Positions 9,061 through 20,597 of a DNA stretch of 43,288 nucleotides are shown here, in pieces. The first letter of the stretch is position 1. Every line of letters starts with the position of its first letter. A program made the translations under genes and the position numbers. Location: the NCBI GenBank assembly GCA_049999725.1, contig JBNGIS010020323.1:53114-96401 (forward strand). Direction: 5' to 3'. The notes below the pieces were generated by a model. It was not told the DNA's origin and searched no databases. It was given only the letters and a program-made list of their open reading frames with translations. This DNA comes from Haplomitrium mnioides (taxonomy: Eukaryota > Marchantiophyta > Haplomitriopsida > Calobryales).

Positions 9061-10640
9061 ATGGCGGATGGTATTTCCCAGATTGTGACTGACAAGCTGA
9101 ATGAGCACAATTATTCAGTTTGGTCAGTCCGTATGACAAATTTTATCAAAGGGAAAGAGTTCTGGGAACTCATCACAGGCGAAGAGGAGGAGCCTGTACT
9201 TGGTCCATCGCCAACTGTTGACGACATGCAACGTTACAAAGCACACATTGCTAAGGTACATCGACTTCTCTATTGGCTAACTATAAGTGTCGACGACAAG
9301 ATGATGGGATATGTGTCGGCAGCCAAGACACCCAATGAGGCTTGGGATCTGCTCAAGGAGAGGTATGCAGTTACTTCCGATGCACGCAAGTTGACTTTGC
9401 AGATGGAGTTCTTTAATCTGCAAAAGGAGAGGATGAACGTCAATGCGTTTGCTTTGAAGATTAAGTCTTTGGCTGAACAGTTAGCAAATGTTGGAGAGCA
9501 AGTGAAAGAGAGTGCCATGGTTGTTGTATGTTTGAATGGTTTGGGTAATGAGTACAAGCAGTTCAAGACATCCATGAGGACACGTGAGGGAACCACTTCC
9601 TTTGCGCAACTCATCGCAATGCCTATTGCTGAAGAGCTTGACCTTGGAGGGGGAGCCTCAAGTAGTCAAAGCAATACTGAGCAGGTGTTCTACTCGAATC
9701 GGGATAGAGGAAGAGGCAGAAATACAGCTAGAGGCAACATTGGTAGAGGACGCTCTAGTGGAACAACACAGTCCAACTCCCAGCAGCAGTATGGTGGTAG
9801 AGGCCAGACCAGAGGCAGGGGGAGAAACCAAGGACGTGGCGGTCAGCACAACATGTCAGGTACAAAGTGTTATTACTGTGGCAAGTCCGGTCATATGGCT
9901 AAGGATTGTTACAAGAAGCAGAATGACATGAAAGGAAACACTGCACAAGGGAATTATGTAGAATCCAATATCAGCAAAGGGTCATTGTTTGTCATGCAGC
10001 ATGGATTCTCAGCAGTTTCTAGTGCACAAGCTGGAGTTGAGGATAAGTGGTTCATAGATTCCGCATGTTCGAACCACATGACAGGTCATGGAGAGTGGTT
10101 CAAGGAGACCAGAGATATGAGTTCACCTGGGTATGTTGAGACTGGTGACTCTTCCATGCATCCTATCCAGAAGATTGGCCGTGTTCCTGTTATGATGGAG
10201 AATGGAGAGACCAAGTGTTTGGAAGATGTTTTGCACGTGCCTAGGATACATAAGAATCTAATTTCGGTTGGGCAATGTGTAGAGCAAAATATGCAGGTGA
10301 GATTCAATCCTATTGGAGTTTATATAGAGTATTGGGGCAACAATTGCAACCTGATTACTACAGGTAAGAAGAGTGGCAGGATGTTCACGTTGGATGTGAG
10401 TATACCGAATGTCACTGAGGCAATGTTTGCTCATGGCACTGGAGTAGTGTTAGATATTGAGATTTGGCACAAGAGGATTGGTCATGTCAACATTCCAAGG
10501 TTTAGACATATGCAAAAATCTGGAGTTGTAAATGGATTGCCAACGTTTAAGGTGGAGGGCATGCACAAGATATGTGAAGCATGTCAGTTTGCTAAGCAAA
10601 CTAGGCGACCATTCACTCATGAAGTATTATGCGGCTAGAA
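9061..10640 (+). pseudogene. Copia gag, protease and pre-integrase region
   Basis: First part of the polyprotein. I take the start at ATG 9061 (MADGISQIV), the usual gag start of this group; an in-frame ATG at 9001 adds 20 residues with a hydrophobic run and is less likely. Counting from 9001: a gag-type domain with ERYAVTSDARKLTLQMEF and ALKIKSLAEQLANVGEQVKE, a Gly/Arg-rich segment (about 220-285), a CCHC zinc knuckle with Cys290, Cys293, His298 and Cys303 (CYYCGKSGHMAKDC), and the aspartic protease active site DSA with Asp353 (WFIDSACSNHMTG). Then comes the H-H-C-C pre-integrase finger (WHKRIGHV ... CEACQFAKQ). A +1 frameshift at about 10615-10640 moves the integrase core into the next frame. 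Confidence 0.92.
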
Positions 10641-12448
10641 GGCCACTAGAGGTTGTACATTCGGATGTGTGGGGCCCTACAAGAACAGCTTCACTTGGTG
10701 GGTGTTCTTATTATGTTACTTTCATTGATGATTGCTCAAGGAAAATGTGGATTTATTTCATGAAGCAGAAGAGTGAGGTGTTTTCACACTTCAAACATTT
10801 TCGAGCAATGGTGGAGAAGGAGAAAGGGCAGCACATCAAGTGCCTTAGATCTGATGGTGGAGGTGAGTACTTTTCTGGAGAGTTTTGTTCATACTTGCAG
10901 AGAGAAGGCATCAAGAGACAGCAGACTTGCAGGTATACACCTCAGCAAAATGGAGTTGCTGAGAGGAAAAATCGGCATATTGCGGAGATAGCACGTGCCT
11001 TGATGAATGAGAAGTGTATGCCTCATCACTATTGGGCAGAAGCTGTGGCTACAGCGGTGTACATTATGAACCGCACGCCTACAGCTGCTATACATGGGAA
11101 GACACCCGAAGAGAAGTTCACTGGAAGGAGACCAGATATTTCACACTTGAAAGTTTTCGGCTGTATTGCTTATGTTCATGTTCCAGCTGAGACGAGAAGC
11201 AAGCTGGATCCTAAAGCTGAGAAGTGTGTGTTCATAGGGTACTCAGGTGAACAGAAAGGATATAAGTGTTATTGTCCTACTTCACGTATGGTAAGAGTGA
11301 GTAGAGATGTTGTTTTTGATGAACTGAGCAGTTGGTATAACCCAAAGATCGTTGATGCACATGTTGATGTGAAAGGCAAGCAGGTGATGCTTGAGGAGAA
11401 TCAACAAGTTCAGGAGCTCAGTGGACCTCAAGGTGAGTGTAGTAGCAGTGGGATATTGCAGGAGAGGTTGCACAAAAATATGGAGATGCAAGCCTCGACT
11501 AGCTCACATTCGGAGATCGGAGGTGCTGGTGGTGTCCATGATGATGCAGATGAGGAGCGGAGAGAAATTTCAGCAACCACTCATGTACAAGGACAGCCAT
11601 TACAGCCAGTACAAAGTCCACCCCTACGCAGAAGTGAGAGGGTAAGATACCGAGTGGACAGATTAATGCACAAGGGTGCATTCGCACTTCACCATGCTTA
11701 CATGGTTCAGGTAATCATTGAGAAGGAGCCGGCTGTTTTTCATGAGGCTCTAAGTGATTGCAGATGGACTACAACAATGGTTGAAGAGATGAAGGCCTTG
11801 GAGAAAAACCAGACTTGGGATCTGGTCGATTTACTTGCCGGAAAGAAAGCTATCGGTTGTAAGTGGGTTTACAAAGTGAAGAGGAATGAAGATGGCAGTG
11901 TAAGTAGGTTTAAGGCAAGGCTGGTAGCGAAAGGGTATGCTCAGACTCATGGTATTGATTATGAGGAGACTTTCAGCCCTGTGGCCAGAATGACCACGGT
12001 CCGAGCTGTGATTGCAGTGGCAGCAGCAAAACGGTGGACATTACACCAGATGGACGTGAAGAATGCTTTTCTACATGGGGAGCTGGAAGAGGAGGTGTAT
12101 ATGGTACAGCCACAAGGGTTCATAGATCTGGTCCATCCAAATCAGGTTTGTAGGCTGAAGAAGGCTCTATATGGGCTCAAGCAAGCACCTCGAGCATGGT
12201 CGAACAAGATTGGTGAGTATCTTGTTACTATTGGGTTCCAGATTTCGAATTCAGATTATTCTCTTTATGTCAAGAGGACGGAGAAGGGAACCATGCTCAT
12301 ACTCATATATGTTGATGATTTAATCTTGACTGGAGGAAGTCTTGATGATATTTTGGAAGTTAAAAACTTGCTGCATTCGAAGTTTGAGATGAAGGATCTA
12401 GGTGAGCTGAGGCATTTCCTTGGCATTGAGGTGATCAAATCATATTAG
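10611..12448 (+). pseudogene. Copia integrase core and reverse transcriptase
   Basis: Continues the polyprotein in the +1 frame. The integrase DDE triad is intact: Asp at 10664-10666 (HSDVWGP), Asp at 10853-10855 (RSDGGGEYF) and Glu at 10961-10963 (NGVAERKN), the last two spaced by exactly 35 residues. [15 protein letters not shown] block opens the reverse transcriptase near 11840, followed by [19 protein letters not shown] and the catalytic YVDD at 12308-12319. The frame ends at a TAG (12446-12448) where relatives read through. Downstream sequence continues in the same frame, so this is a nonsense change and not the natural end. Confidence 0.93.
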
Positions 12449-13313
12449 GGAATCTGGTTGATTCAGAGGCAGTATGCATTGGAGATGCTATCTAGATATG
12501 GAATGACAGGTTGTAAACCAATTGCCATACCCCTTGATCAGAATACAAAGCTGGTCAGTCATGAAGAGGAATTACTAGATGATCCTTCGAGCTTTAGGAA
12601 GATGGTAGGTAGCTTGATATATAGCACCATCACCAGGCCAGATTTGAGTTATGTTGTGGGCCTGGTCAGCCAGTTTATGCAGACTCCAAGGAAGCCACAC
12701 ATGGATGTTGTACGCAGGATTTTTCGGTACGTGAAAACCACACTTCAGTTTGGGCTGTTTTATGACAGCAATAGTGCATTCCAGCTTGCTGGTTTTACAG
12801 ATGTAGATTGGGCAGGAAGTGCTGGTGACCGGAGATCTACTAGTGGCTTTGTTTTTTTCATTTGGAAGTGCCGGAGTTGCATGGAGCAGCAAGAAGCAAC
12901 CAACTGTTGCCCTCTCAAGCACAGAGTCGGAGTATCGAGGGGCAGCAATGGCTACATGTGAGGTAATGTGGTTGCTTAAGTTTTTGTAGGATGTAGATGT
13001 CCCTGTAAGAGGTCCAGTGAGGGTCCATTGTGACAATATAAGCAGTATTCAACTAGCTAGTAACCCAGTTTTTCATGCACGTTCAAAGCACATTGAAGTG
13101 CATTATCATTTTGTTAGGGAGAAGGTTTTGGCTAGGGTGATTGACTTGCAGTACATCAGCACTGAGGAGCAGTTGGCTGATATTTTCACTAAGGCTTTAG
13201 GAGCAGAGAAGCTGCATAAGTTTCGGAAGCAGCTTGGAGTGTGTGTCTTGAGCTCGATGGGGAGTATTGAGATTTCGAGCTCTAACTGCCGGTTAACTTG
13301 GCAGCCACCTTAG
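12449..13313 (+). pseudogene. Copia RT end and RNase H
   Basis: After the TAG the frame continues with GIWLIQRQYALEML and the RNase H start DVDWAGSAGDRRSTSGF. A +1 slip at or near a run of seven T (12852-12858) shifts the rest by one base, where SSTESEYRGAA is read. A second TAG at 12987-12989 follows in that frame. The remaining 98 codons (DNISSIQLASNPVFHARSKH, ADIFTKAL) complete the RNase H domain and end at 13311-13313. The last 16 or so codons lie inside the 3' LTR. Both TAG codons stand where CAG (Gln) or similar is expected. Confidence 0.9.
13255..13264 (+). other. Copia polypurine tract
   Basis: CGATGGGGAG directly before the 3' LTR. Purine-rich and correctly placed as plus-strand primer; shorter and less pure than in many copia elements. 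Confidence 0.65.
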
Positions 13314-13493
13314 TTAGCACACAGTTATGTTAGGCCAGTTAGCTTAGGTGTGTATATATATGGGGCTGCTTGAGATGCACATTCATGCTCTCTCTTCCCC
13401 TCTGTATTGGTTGGCGCTCCTGCCGTATAGTGAAGTACATTCTTGCATTGTTGTGTGCATATGTGATTTCATGCTCTGCCTCTAACTCTAACA
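13265..13493 (+). repeat. Copia 3' LTR
   Basis: 229 bp, matching 7426-7654 with three substitutions and no indel. Followed by the right target duplication GACTT (13494-13498). The polyprotein frame runs about 49 bases into it. Confidence 0.96.
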
Positions 13494-13576
13494 GACTTTG
13501 ATTCGCAAGTCGAAACGTAGTGCGTACAAAAACTCTTCTACGGAACCTAAAACTTAGGTTCTTGTCAATCTTTGTT

Positions 13577-13680
13577 GTGGAGTGTTCATATGATGAGTTC
13601 GGATTTTTATTCGCGCATAGACTTTGGGGTGGAGTGATCACATGTTGAGCTTGGATTCTTATGCGCACATAGTCTTTGGG
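13577..13680 (+). repeat. 52-bp tandem duplication with palindromic motif
   Basis: Two 52-bp units (13577-13628 and 13629-13680) beginning GTGGAGTG and ending CTTTGGG, about 83% identical (9 mismatches). Each contains a decayed palindromic core (ATTCGCGCATAG, ATGCGCACATAG). Removing the copia element places this array about 80 bp from the palindrome at 7408-7421. Confidence 0.85.
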
Positions 13681-13739
13681 ATGGAAGTCCAAGCCTTCCA
13701 CAAGTTCTACTTCTCATACATGTTAACTTTTGCGTACAT

Positions 13740-14469
13740 GGATTTTCAACTACAAGTGAAAGCTTCTTTCTTGCTTGAACTTTAAAATAGAGCTTCTAAA
13801 TCCATATAATGTTTTTTTTCTTTGCTTTTGTGTTTACCACTGCAAAATCATTTCCTTGACTTCTAGTCCCCTTGGTCTTTTTCTTTATGTTTTGTAATTT
13901 TTTCCATAAAAATCATTTAAAAGAGCACTATGTCTATGTGTGCCAAGAGTTTGTGTAATCAAACATATTTGAGAATAGTTTCTTGTGACTTGCATTTTTC
14001 AATTTTTGGGTTTAGAATTGTAATCATTGATAAATGGAATTTTTTGGTGAAAACTTACCATAATTTTTATACTTTTCATCAAATTCAAGTTTTCTAATAT
14101 TTTCATAAAAACTAATAATATTGATTGATTTTGCATAGCAAAATTGACTCTTGTTCTATCATGCTTGTTGAAATGGCCAAAAACAAACCTTAAAAGTTCA
14201 TGTAGTTAAAAAAAAAATAACCTCGTTTTTTAATGTTTTTGAGCTTAAAACTCACAAATTTTCTCAAAAAATAAAATAAAATTCAGAGTAGCATGTTCCT
14301 GGTTCAAAGTAGCGGCTATTTGTAGAGTTCATGTCTTCACAAATTTGCAGCCACAAGTATATTTCATGAACATGAGAGGAAACGACGTTTTTTTTTCCTC
14401 TTGGGATTCTCACCTATTGTGGATTTTTGTGTTGTATTATCATCAACCCATTTTTGACAATTCTAACAC
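13740..14469. other. Non-coding AT-rich flank
   Basis: T-rich DNA with short A and T runs between the palindrome locus and the chromovirus. No motif, terminus or gene is supported. Confidence 0.5.
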
Positions 14470-14760
14470 TAAGAAAGTCTCATGTTTGCACCAAGCTAAA
14501 TACATGACATTAATTCCCTATCTCATTTAATTGATAGAATTGTAAAAACACTGCACTACTTTCATGCATTACTAGACTAAAGACATTTTACATCTTATGC
14601 TAGATATTTCATATCATACTTACAATTGTAATAAGAGAATCTCATGTTTGTAGTAAACTAAACACATGACATTAATTCTATGTTTCATTTAGTTATTGGA
14701 TTTCTAAAGACATAACACTACTTTCATGCACTACTAAACTAAAGTCGTTACACATCTTAT
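14470..14760 (+). repeat. 162-bp tandem duplication at left flank of G1
   Basis: Two degenerate copies offset by 162 bp (14470 and 14632), sharing TCTCATGTTTG, ACATGACATTAATTC and CACTACTTTCATGCA. A related phrase recurs on the other side of the chromovirus near 29590-29630, suggesting that the element inserted into such an array. Confidence 0.65.
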
Positions 14761-14939
14761 AACAAGGATGTAGTAGTAAACTTTATAGATAACTCTAAAA
14801 GAACTTAAGGACCAAATCCAAATGAGTTAGAACTCATAGTGAACTCTAATAGAGTTCTTCAACCAAATGCCAATAAAGCAAGCAAAAGCCAAGCAACCAA
14901 AGAACCTAAGTGATTCGAGAAGAACTCCAAGATGAGGAG

Positions 14940-15195
14940 TGAAGCTATGAAGCCTTTCAATTTATATGAGAGAAGAAGGTGTCATCACCCTTTCTTCACT
15001 TACAAGTTACTTCTAATTTCTACCCTAAAATTGATCACTTAGAAGTCACTTCTAATTTCAACCATAAAAGCTCTAAAAGTAACTTCAAAACAAGTAATCT
15101 TATCTCAATTCAACACTAAAAATAACCCTTTAGTACTTTCTTCACTCCTCTCTATTTTCTTATAAATAGCACAACATAATGTTTGTACTATAACA
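14940..15195 (-). repeat. G1 3' LTR
   Basis: Matches the right LTR over most of its length (shared words TCTTCACTTACAAGT, AAAGCTCTAAAAGTA, CACTCCTCTCTATTTTC, TTATAAATAGCACAACAT). On the minus strand it begins TGTTATAGTACAAAC, preceded by purine-rich GATTAGAAGGCAG (polypurine-tract position). The left limit is uncertain by tens of bases. Confidence 0.7.
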
Positions 15196-15224
15196 TAATA
15201 TCTGCCTTCTAATCAATAATGTCC

Positions 15225-15445
15225 TCATAATGACCAACAATTTCAAATAATCGAGTAGCTTCTTAAGCATTCTTAGTGTTAGAACACGGTTTCCAAGTAG
15301 CACAATGAAGTGGATATCCCTTCTACAAAACTTTATGTTGATTTTTAGGATGTCACCCATGCTTGCACGCTTGAGGACTCACTTAGCCAAAATATGGTCC
15401 ACCTTATATTCCTTATAATCATCAAGAAAAATAGGTTGAGGAGGA
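15225..15445 (-). pseudogene. G1 chromodomain
   Basis: The end of the polyprotein. EYKVDHILAK leads into a chromodomain in which KGYPLHCATWKP and EATRLFEI are legible in one frame with interrupting stops. Chromodomains of this clade are thought to steer integration toward heterochromatin marks. The core aromatic-rich W-K-x-P segment is present but the frame is broken by at least three stops and a shift. Confidence 0.75.
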
Positions 15446-16788
15446 ATTTGAACACTATTCAAAAAAGAAGATGGACTAGAAACAAAAGGTTTAAGTTTAG
15501 ATACATGGAATACATGATGAATCTTCATTTGGAGAGGAAGGTCAAGTTTGTATGCAATAAGATAAATAACTTGAGAATTTGAGAAAGGACCAATCCAAGC
15601 TCGAGATAACTTACGGACTTGATTATCTAAAGACAAAGGAAGAAAATGAGTAGAAAGCATAACTTAGTCACCTAAAGCACAATAAAATACGACGATGTTT
15701 ATCAGCATATTGTTTTGCCGATTTTGAGCAATAACAAGATGGTTTTTTGGCATCTTACAAAGAGAAAGATAAATGAGACAAAAATGTAGAAAGACTTGGA
15801 ACATTGGAAGAAGAAGGAGAAAGAAAACCATCATTAACAAGAGGATGTTGACCAAAATTAAAAAAGAAAGCAGAAAATCTACTACTTGCTTGTTTGGAAT
15901 TGATCTATACAAACTCCACAACCGGTAAGAAACTATCCCAATCCATGGGATGAATGTTGATAAATGCGTAAAGCACATCCTCCATAGTGAAATTTGCAAG
16001 TTCAATTTTCCCATCTATTTGAGGATGACAAGTTGTAGACATAGATAGTTTGGTACCCAAAAGTGTGAACATTTCTCGCCAAAACTACCTAATGATTCGT
16101 GGATCTCTATAAGATATTAACACTTTTGGCATTCCATGATATCGTAAGATTGTATCAAAGTAAATCTTTGCCACCTATGGAGCATCCATCGTATCCATTG
16201 TTGGTCCTAGATGCTTATCCACAAACACCACAATGGGAGTACACCCACCATGCGTGGTTGGAAATGACGTGACAAGATCTAAACTTACATGTTCCCATCG
16301 AGTAGTAAGAATCGGTAGTGATTGAAGAAGGTCAACTGGTTTTCGATTTGAAGTCTTGTTTTGCTGATAGCTTTCACAAGAACAAACAAAGCCACAAACA
16401 TCTCGAGCCAAGTTTGGCCACCACCAAGTGCATTGAAGCAACTCTATAGTCTTGTCTACTCCAAGATGCCCAAAGATTTGATTTTCATATACTTCTTGTA
16501 AATAGGCCATTCGAAGTACATCCTCTTGTGGAACATATATCTGATGGTCTTGATGAGAATACCATTCTAAATAGAAAAGATATGATACTCACTATCTTTG
16601 ACTGCCAAACATGCTCTAACAAGATTAAAGAAGGCATCTTCATGTAGCTTTTGTTGAAACCCATCACTAGTTGCTTCATCAAGATGCAATATACTAAAAT
16701 TTGCAACCTCTAATGTATTTAGTCGATGATCCGGTCTTCGTGACAATGCATCAGGAATGCTATGAAACCTTCCTTGCTTATACTCCAA
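15379..16788 (-). pseudogene. G1 integrase
   Basis: Read leftward: end of RNase H and linker with MEYKQGRFHSIPDALSRRPD (start at 16788); the zinc-binding part HLGVDKTIELLQCTWWWPNL with CESYQQNK (16510-16175; the second Cys of the HHCC finger is Tyr here); then a core region legible only across frames (about 16010-15680), with NNSKQA- and QHPLV-like blocks; and the C-terminal part WIGPFSNSQVIYLIAYKLDL with IHHVFHVSKLKPF (15660-15379). It carries several stops and shifts. This part joins the other gypsy domains in RT-RNase H-integrase order. Confidence 0.85.
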
Positions 16789-17598
16789 CTTGATATCAAA
16801 GAGCTATAGTTGATCTTCCCATCGATGATAACAACTTGTTATAAATTCTAAGTGAATTGATTTCAACAAGGGCTTGTGATCAGTGCACATAAGTACATGC
16901 TTTCCTAAAAGATAGTGTCTCCAAACCTTGGTAACATAAACCATTGCTAATTGCTCTCTATCCCTTGCAAAATAATTTCTCTCGCTGCGTTTAATCGCAT
17001 GCTATGAAGGCAATTGGATGAAGTCCATCCTCAAACTCTTGTTGTAATACTTCTCCAATAGCAAAGTTAGAGGCATCAAAATCAACTATTAAATGTGCAT
17101 TTGGATCATACAGTTGCAAAATTGGATGAGAAGACACTGCATCCTTGAGTTGTTGAAATGGCTCTTACTCTTTGATCGTCCATTGAAGCCTTGCCTCCTT
17201 GTCTAACAGATCCATAAGCGGTGCAGCAATATAAACATAGAAATAGATGAATCTTCAACAAAAACTTGTCAATCCATTGAAAACTTGAACATCCTTTGCA
17301 TCAATTGGTGTTGGCTACTCTTTAATGGCCTTTAATTTCTCTTCCTTCATCTTGATGCCCTTTGGAGACACATTGTGGCTTAGGTAAGTTATCTATTACG
17401 TTCGAAACTCACACTTAGACTTTTTGCAATAAAACTTTCAATTGCGTAGTCTTTGCAATACTTCTTTGAGGTGATCAGGATGCTCAACTTCACTTTTACT
17501 AAAGATAACAATATCTTCCAAAAACACCAACATTGACTTATCCAATAAACCATCAAAAACTCGATGCATTTGATCCATGAATATTGTGGGAGCATTAG
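16789..17598 (-). pseudogene. G1 RT C-terminal half and RNase H
   Basis: Begins exactly at the left edge of G2 with NAPTIFMDQMHRVFDG (about 17598-17540) and reaches the catalytic region FLEDIVIFSKSE, where the family has F-[IV]-D-D: the first Asp is Glu here. Further left are fragments of the connection and RNase H domain (LYDPNAHLIVDFDASNFAIG, ERNYFARDREQLAMVY, HKPLLKSIHLEF) with several stops and frame changes. The missing N-terminal half of RT lies at 27435-28010 on the other side of G2. Confidence 0.88.
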
Positions 17599-19268
17599 TG
17601 TAGCACACTACTGGGAGCACTCAGAACTAGTTTCCAACAATTCTGTGTCAAACCCACAAAGAGTAGTGTGTTTTTGCTCTATCTTTGAGGTTTTGTATGT
17701 CTTTTAGTTGCTACAAAGACAATTGAATCAAAAATCCTTGAGATCAATCCTTCATGGACTTGATCCAGATCTCCTTCAACTGCATCAATTCAAGCTTTCT
17801 GATTTTTGTGGACTCTTTCAAACTTACAACGTTGGAGCCTCACATTTTGAACTTCTTCTTTTCATTCGGGGCCCTTCAAACTTTCTGTATCCTAGCTGGA
17901 TTTTGAGTTTTCTGAAGGACCTTACATGCCAAACTTTTGTGTCTTCAAGCTCTTCATCCACCTTCGAACTTTCAGAAATGGCTGGCGCTTCAAGCTTGCT
18001 CTTCTAGCAAGTTTTTTGATTCTTCTACTTCAAATTTTCTGCAATGCCAGGAGCCTTCTCGTTTTGAATTTCCAAGTAGCAGGTCCTCAGCTGCCTTTTC
18101 AATTTTCTACCTTTAGCACTGCCTCCCGAATGTCACATTCAAGCATTTTTGTACTTTTGATTTTTTGATTAGGGCTCCTTTGACAATTCCTTAAAATTGC
18201 AAACGATCTTCCCTTGAGCTTCCATTTGTCTCTCTTTGTGTACTTATCTCAATCTTTTGTTTTTGCGGGATTTTTGAATTTTTTATTCTTATGTCAATCC
18301 CAATGCGCACCTCTTTTGAACTTTCATTCTTGGATCGTTTCAACTCTGAAGCTTTTCAAACTCTGATTCGTTCAAGCTTCGGAGGGTCAGCTCCTTTCAA
18401 ACTTTCGTGCTCTTCTGCTGATTCAATCTCCTTGGCATTTTTTTGTAAATGAATTAGATTCATAGAACAAACAAACATGCAATCAATAATACATAAGGCA
18501 ACAATCACGTATTCTGGTTAAAGATGGATGATCCAGCTCCCTTATGCTATTCTTTGACAATGCGTTGATCAATTCTGCCACCCATTCTCACGAAGTCACG
18601 AACACTTGTCTCGCATGATCGATTCGTTTAAAGGTTCATTTTGCCTTCGCCTTTGCTCCTCACGTGCTCCTAATGTCACATCGTTCCTTATATCCCATAA
18701 GCATTACTCCATTAACTTGAAAGTGCATATAAGCAATTCTTACCCTCCTTCATTCGAACAACATCCCCTATATAGGCTATAAGGTTCCCTGCATGCCCTC
18801 ATTCTTGCCCGTGGACGGACGTAGTCTAAGGCCCTACCTTGGCTCACGATAAAAGGATCCCAAAGCAGACTCTCCCATAGCTACATAGTAGCTAGAGTAG
18901 AGGCATGCCGGCCCTCGACAATTAAATTTAGTTTTACTTTTTTCCATTTTTATTAATTAAATTAAACTCCCTCTGCTAAACAAACTATCTTTTAACTTAA
19001 TATTTTATTTAAAACAACAAAGAACTTCTTTTTATCTTTATATATTATCAATGTATTCATTATTATTATTTAATTTCCCTCATGGCTAACCTTCTCAATT
19101 TCCCTAAATCAAATCATAACAACAAACACATAAAACAAAAATTGTTACTCCAAAAAGGACTGAAATATTTTATTTTCCAATCCCAACACTTCTATATTGT
19201 GTCATAAATACAACTTCAGACCTGTTTTGATTACTTCCTTTTTCTTACAAGTGAAGTGGACCTTCACA
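17599..19268 (-). repeat. G2 3' LTR (1670 bp, internally deleted)
   Basis: Aligns with 24428-27434 at both ends but lacks about 1.3 kb found there (between roughly 17775 and 17790 here; 24606-25925 in the other copy). Rich in the recurrent word TTCAAACTTTC. A minus-strand purine-containing stretch GCGAGGACGCTGCAC lies next to its inner edge, the polypurine-tract position. Confidence 0.88.
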
Positions 19269-19299
19269 TATAGTGCAGCGTCCTCGCAAGCTCATTCTG

Positions 19300-20420
19300 G
19301 AGAGTTGGACTTTTTAATGTGAGAACTATTAACCCTTGTATCAAGCTCCACCCCGTCCAGGGTAACAAGTTGAACCAATCATTTATTGAATAACTGTTAG
19401 ACTACATATAGACCCATCCAATGCATATGTAATTTTCTAGAAAAAAGAGTGTACTTATTATCATAAAGCAACACCAAATCCCCTTAATCTTGACTTGTTT
19501 CATTTTAGCGTTGTACCTTTCCTTTCGGCTCTGCTATACTGCATTAGTTTCCTTCAAAGCTAACAACCTTTGCTCCTCCAAGGCAATCAAATCCAACATT
19601 CTGGACTGAAGACAAACCTCATTATGCAACCTTTCTTGCTCACTTATTCTCAATGTTATAGACCACTCATTTAGAACTACAGATTGCATCCCATACACTA
19701 AATGAAATGGTATTTGCTGAGTAGTTATCTTCTTAGTAGTTCTCTAAGCCCATAATGCAAAATACAACTTTTCATCCCAATCCGTCAAATGAGCTGCAAC
19801 AATCTTATTAAGAATTGTACACAAAATTCCATTCACTCTTTCAGTATGCCCATTAGCCTTAGGGTTATAAGGAGTTTCCTTTCGATGTTTAATCATATAC
19901 AGGTCAATCAACTGCTTTATGACTCCATTCAAAAAGTGTGTACCTCAATCACTTGCTAGTTCCAAAAAACACCCAAACTTGGTGATGACGTTATTAAACA
20001 AAAATTTGGCCATTGTCGCTCCATCGTCCTTCTTTGTAGCCTGCGCCTCCACCCACTTGGTGGCATAGTCCGTACACACCAGAATGTACCTTTTTATGTA
20101 AGTACAAGTGATAGGAGTTATAGAACCAACAAAATCTATCCCTTACTTTTCAAAAGGGGTTAGCTAAAAAAAGTATAGGTGTTAAAGGCCAATGACTGGT
20201 AGCAGTGGGCTTCCCCACCCTCTGACGAGGATCACATTTAGAGATGTATAATTGCACATCTCTATACATGGTAGGCCACGAGTACCCGCCAATTAAAATC
20301 TTTGGAGCCATATTTTTAAGAGCATAATGTCCACCCAAAATATCATCATGGAAAGTAAAAATTACCTTTGGAACTTCATTCTTTTCTACACATTATCTAA
20401 GAACTAGATTTGGCCCCTAC
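19300..20420 (-). pseudogene. G2 integrase
   Basis: Read leftward: zinc-binding start GGHYALKNMAPKILIGGYSW and SKCDPRQRVGKPTATSHWPL (20338-20150); core parts in broken frames; the Glu-containing block TPYNPKANGHTERVNGILC with LTDWDEKLYFALWA (19932-19744); and a C-terminal tail with EWSITLRISEQERL and VTLDGVELDTRVNSSHIKK down to about 19300. The family's CxxC of the zinc finger reads CDPR, losing the second Cys. Stops and shifts throughout; not functional. Confidence 0.85.
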
Positions 20421-20597
20421 TTATACAATACTCTTTTAAAAGATGTATAAAGGGCAAGATTAGCTACAAACACTGCTTTTTCTTTTGTTGATTTATGTTT
20501 TAAGAACTTTAAATGCTGTAAATAATACCAAATATCAGCATACCAGCTTTCTTGTGGACTGTCACCTTATGATGCAAATAGTAGTTCATCAAGGAAC

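Larger units (their letters stand above)
7426..13493 (+). mobile_element. Complete Ty1/copia LTR retrotransposon
   Basis: A 6068-bp element with two 229-bp LTRs, a tRNA-iMet primer site, a purine-rich tract, and a gag-protease-integrase-RT-RNase H order, which defines Ty1/copia (Pseudoviridae type). It is flanked by a perfect 5-bp duplication GACTT at 7421-7425 and 13494-13498. The LTRs differ at three positions (98.7% identical), so insertion is recent relative to the rest of the window. The coding region is nevertheless broken at four places, so the copy is not autonomous as assembled. Its coding GC is visibly above the AT-rich host flank. The LTR termini read TATTGAG...CTAACA, the second base departing from the usual TG start in both copies. 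Confidence 0.97.

Noticed and set aside
9270-9849. Minus-strand frames of 114 and 63 residues opposite copia gag
   Set aside because: Shadows of the well-supported plus-strand gag coding sequence.
17708-18168. Plus-strand 99- and 80-residue proteins
   Set aside because: They lie in the G2 LTR in T/C-rich sequence with the TTCAAACTTTC words; the partner LTR does not keep the frames.
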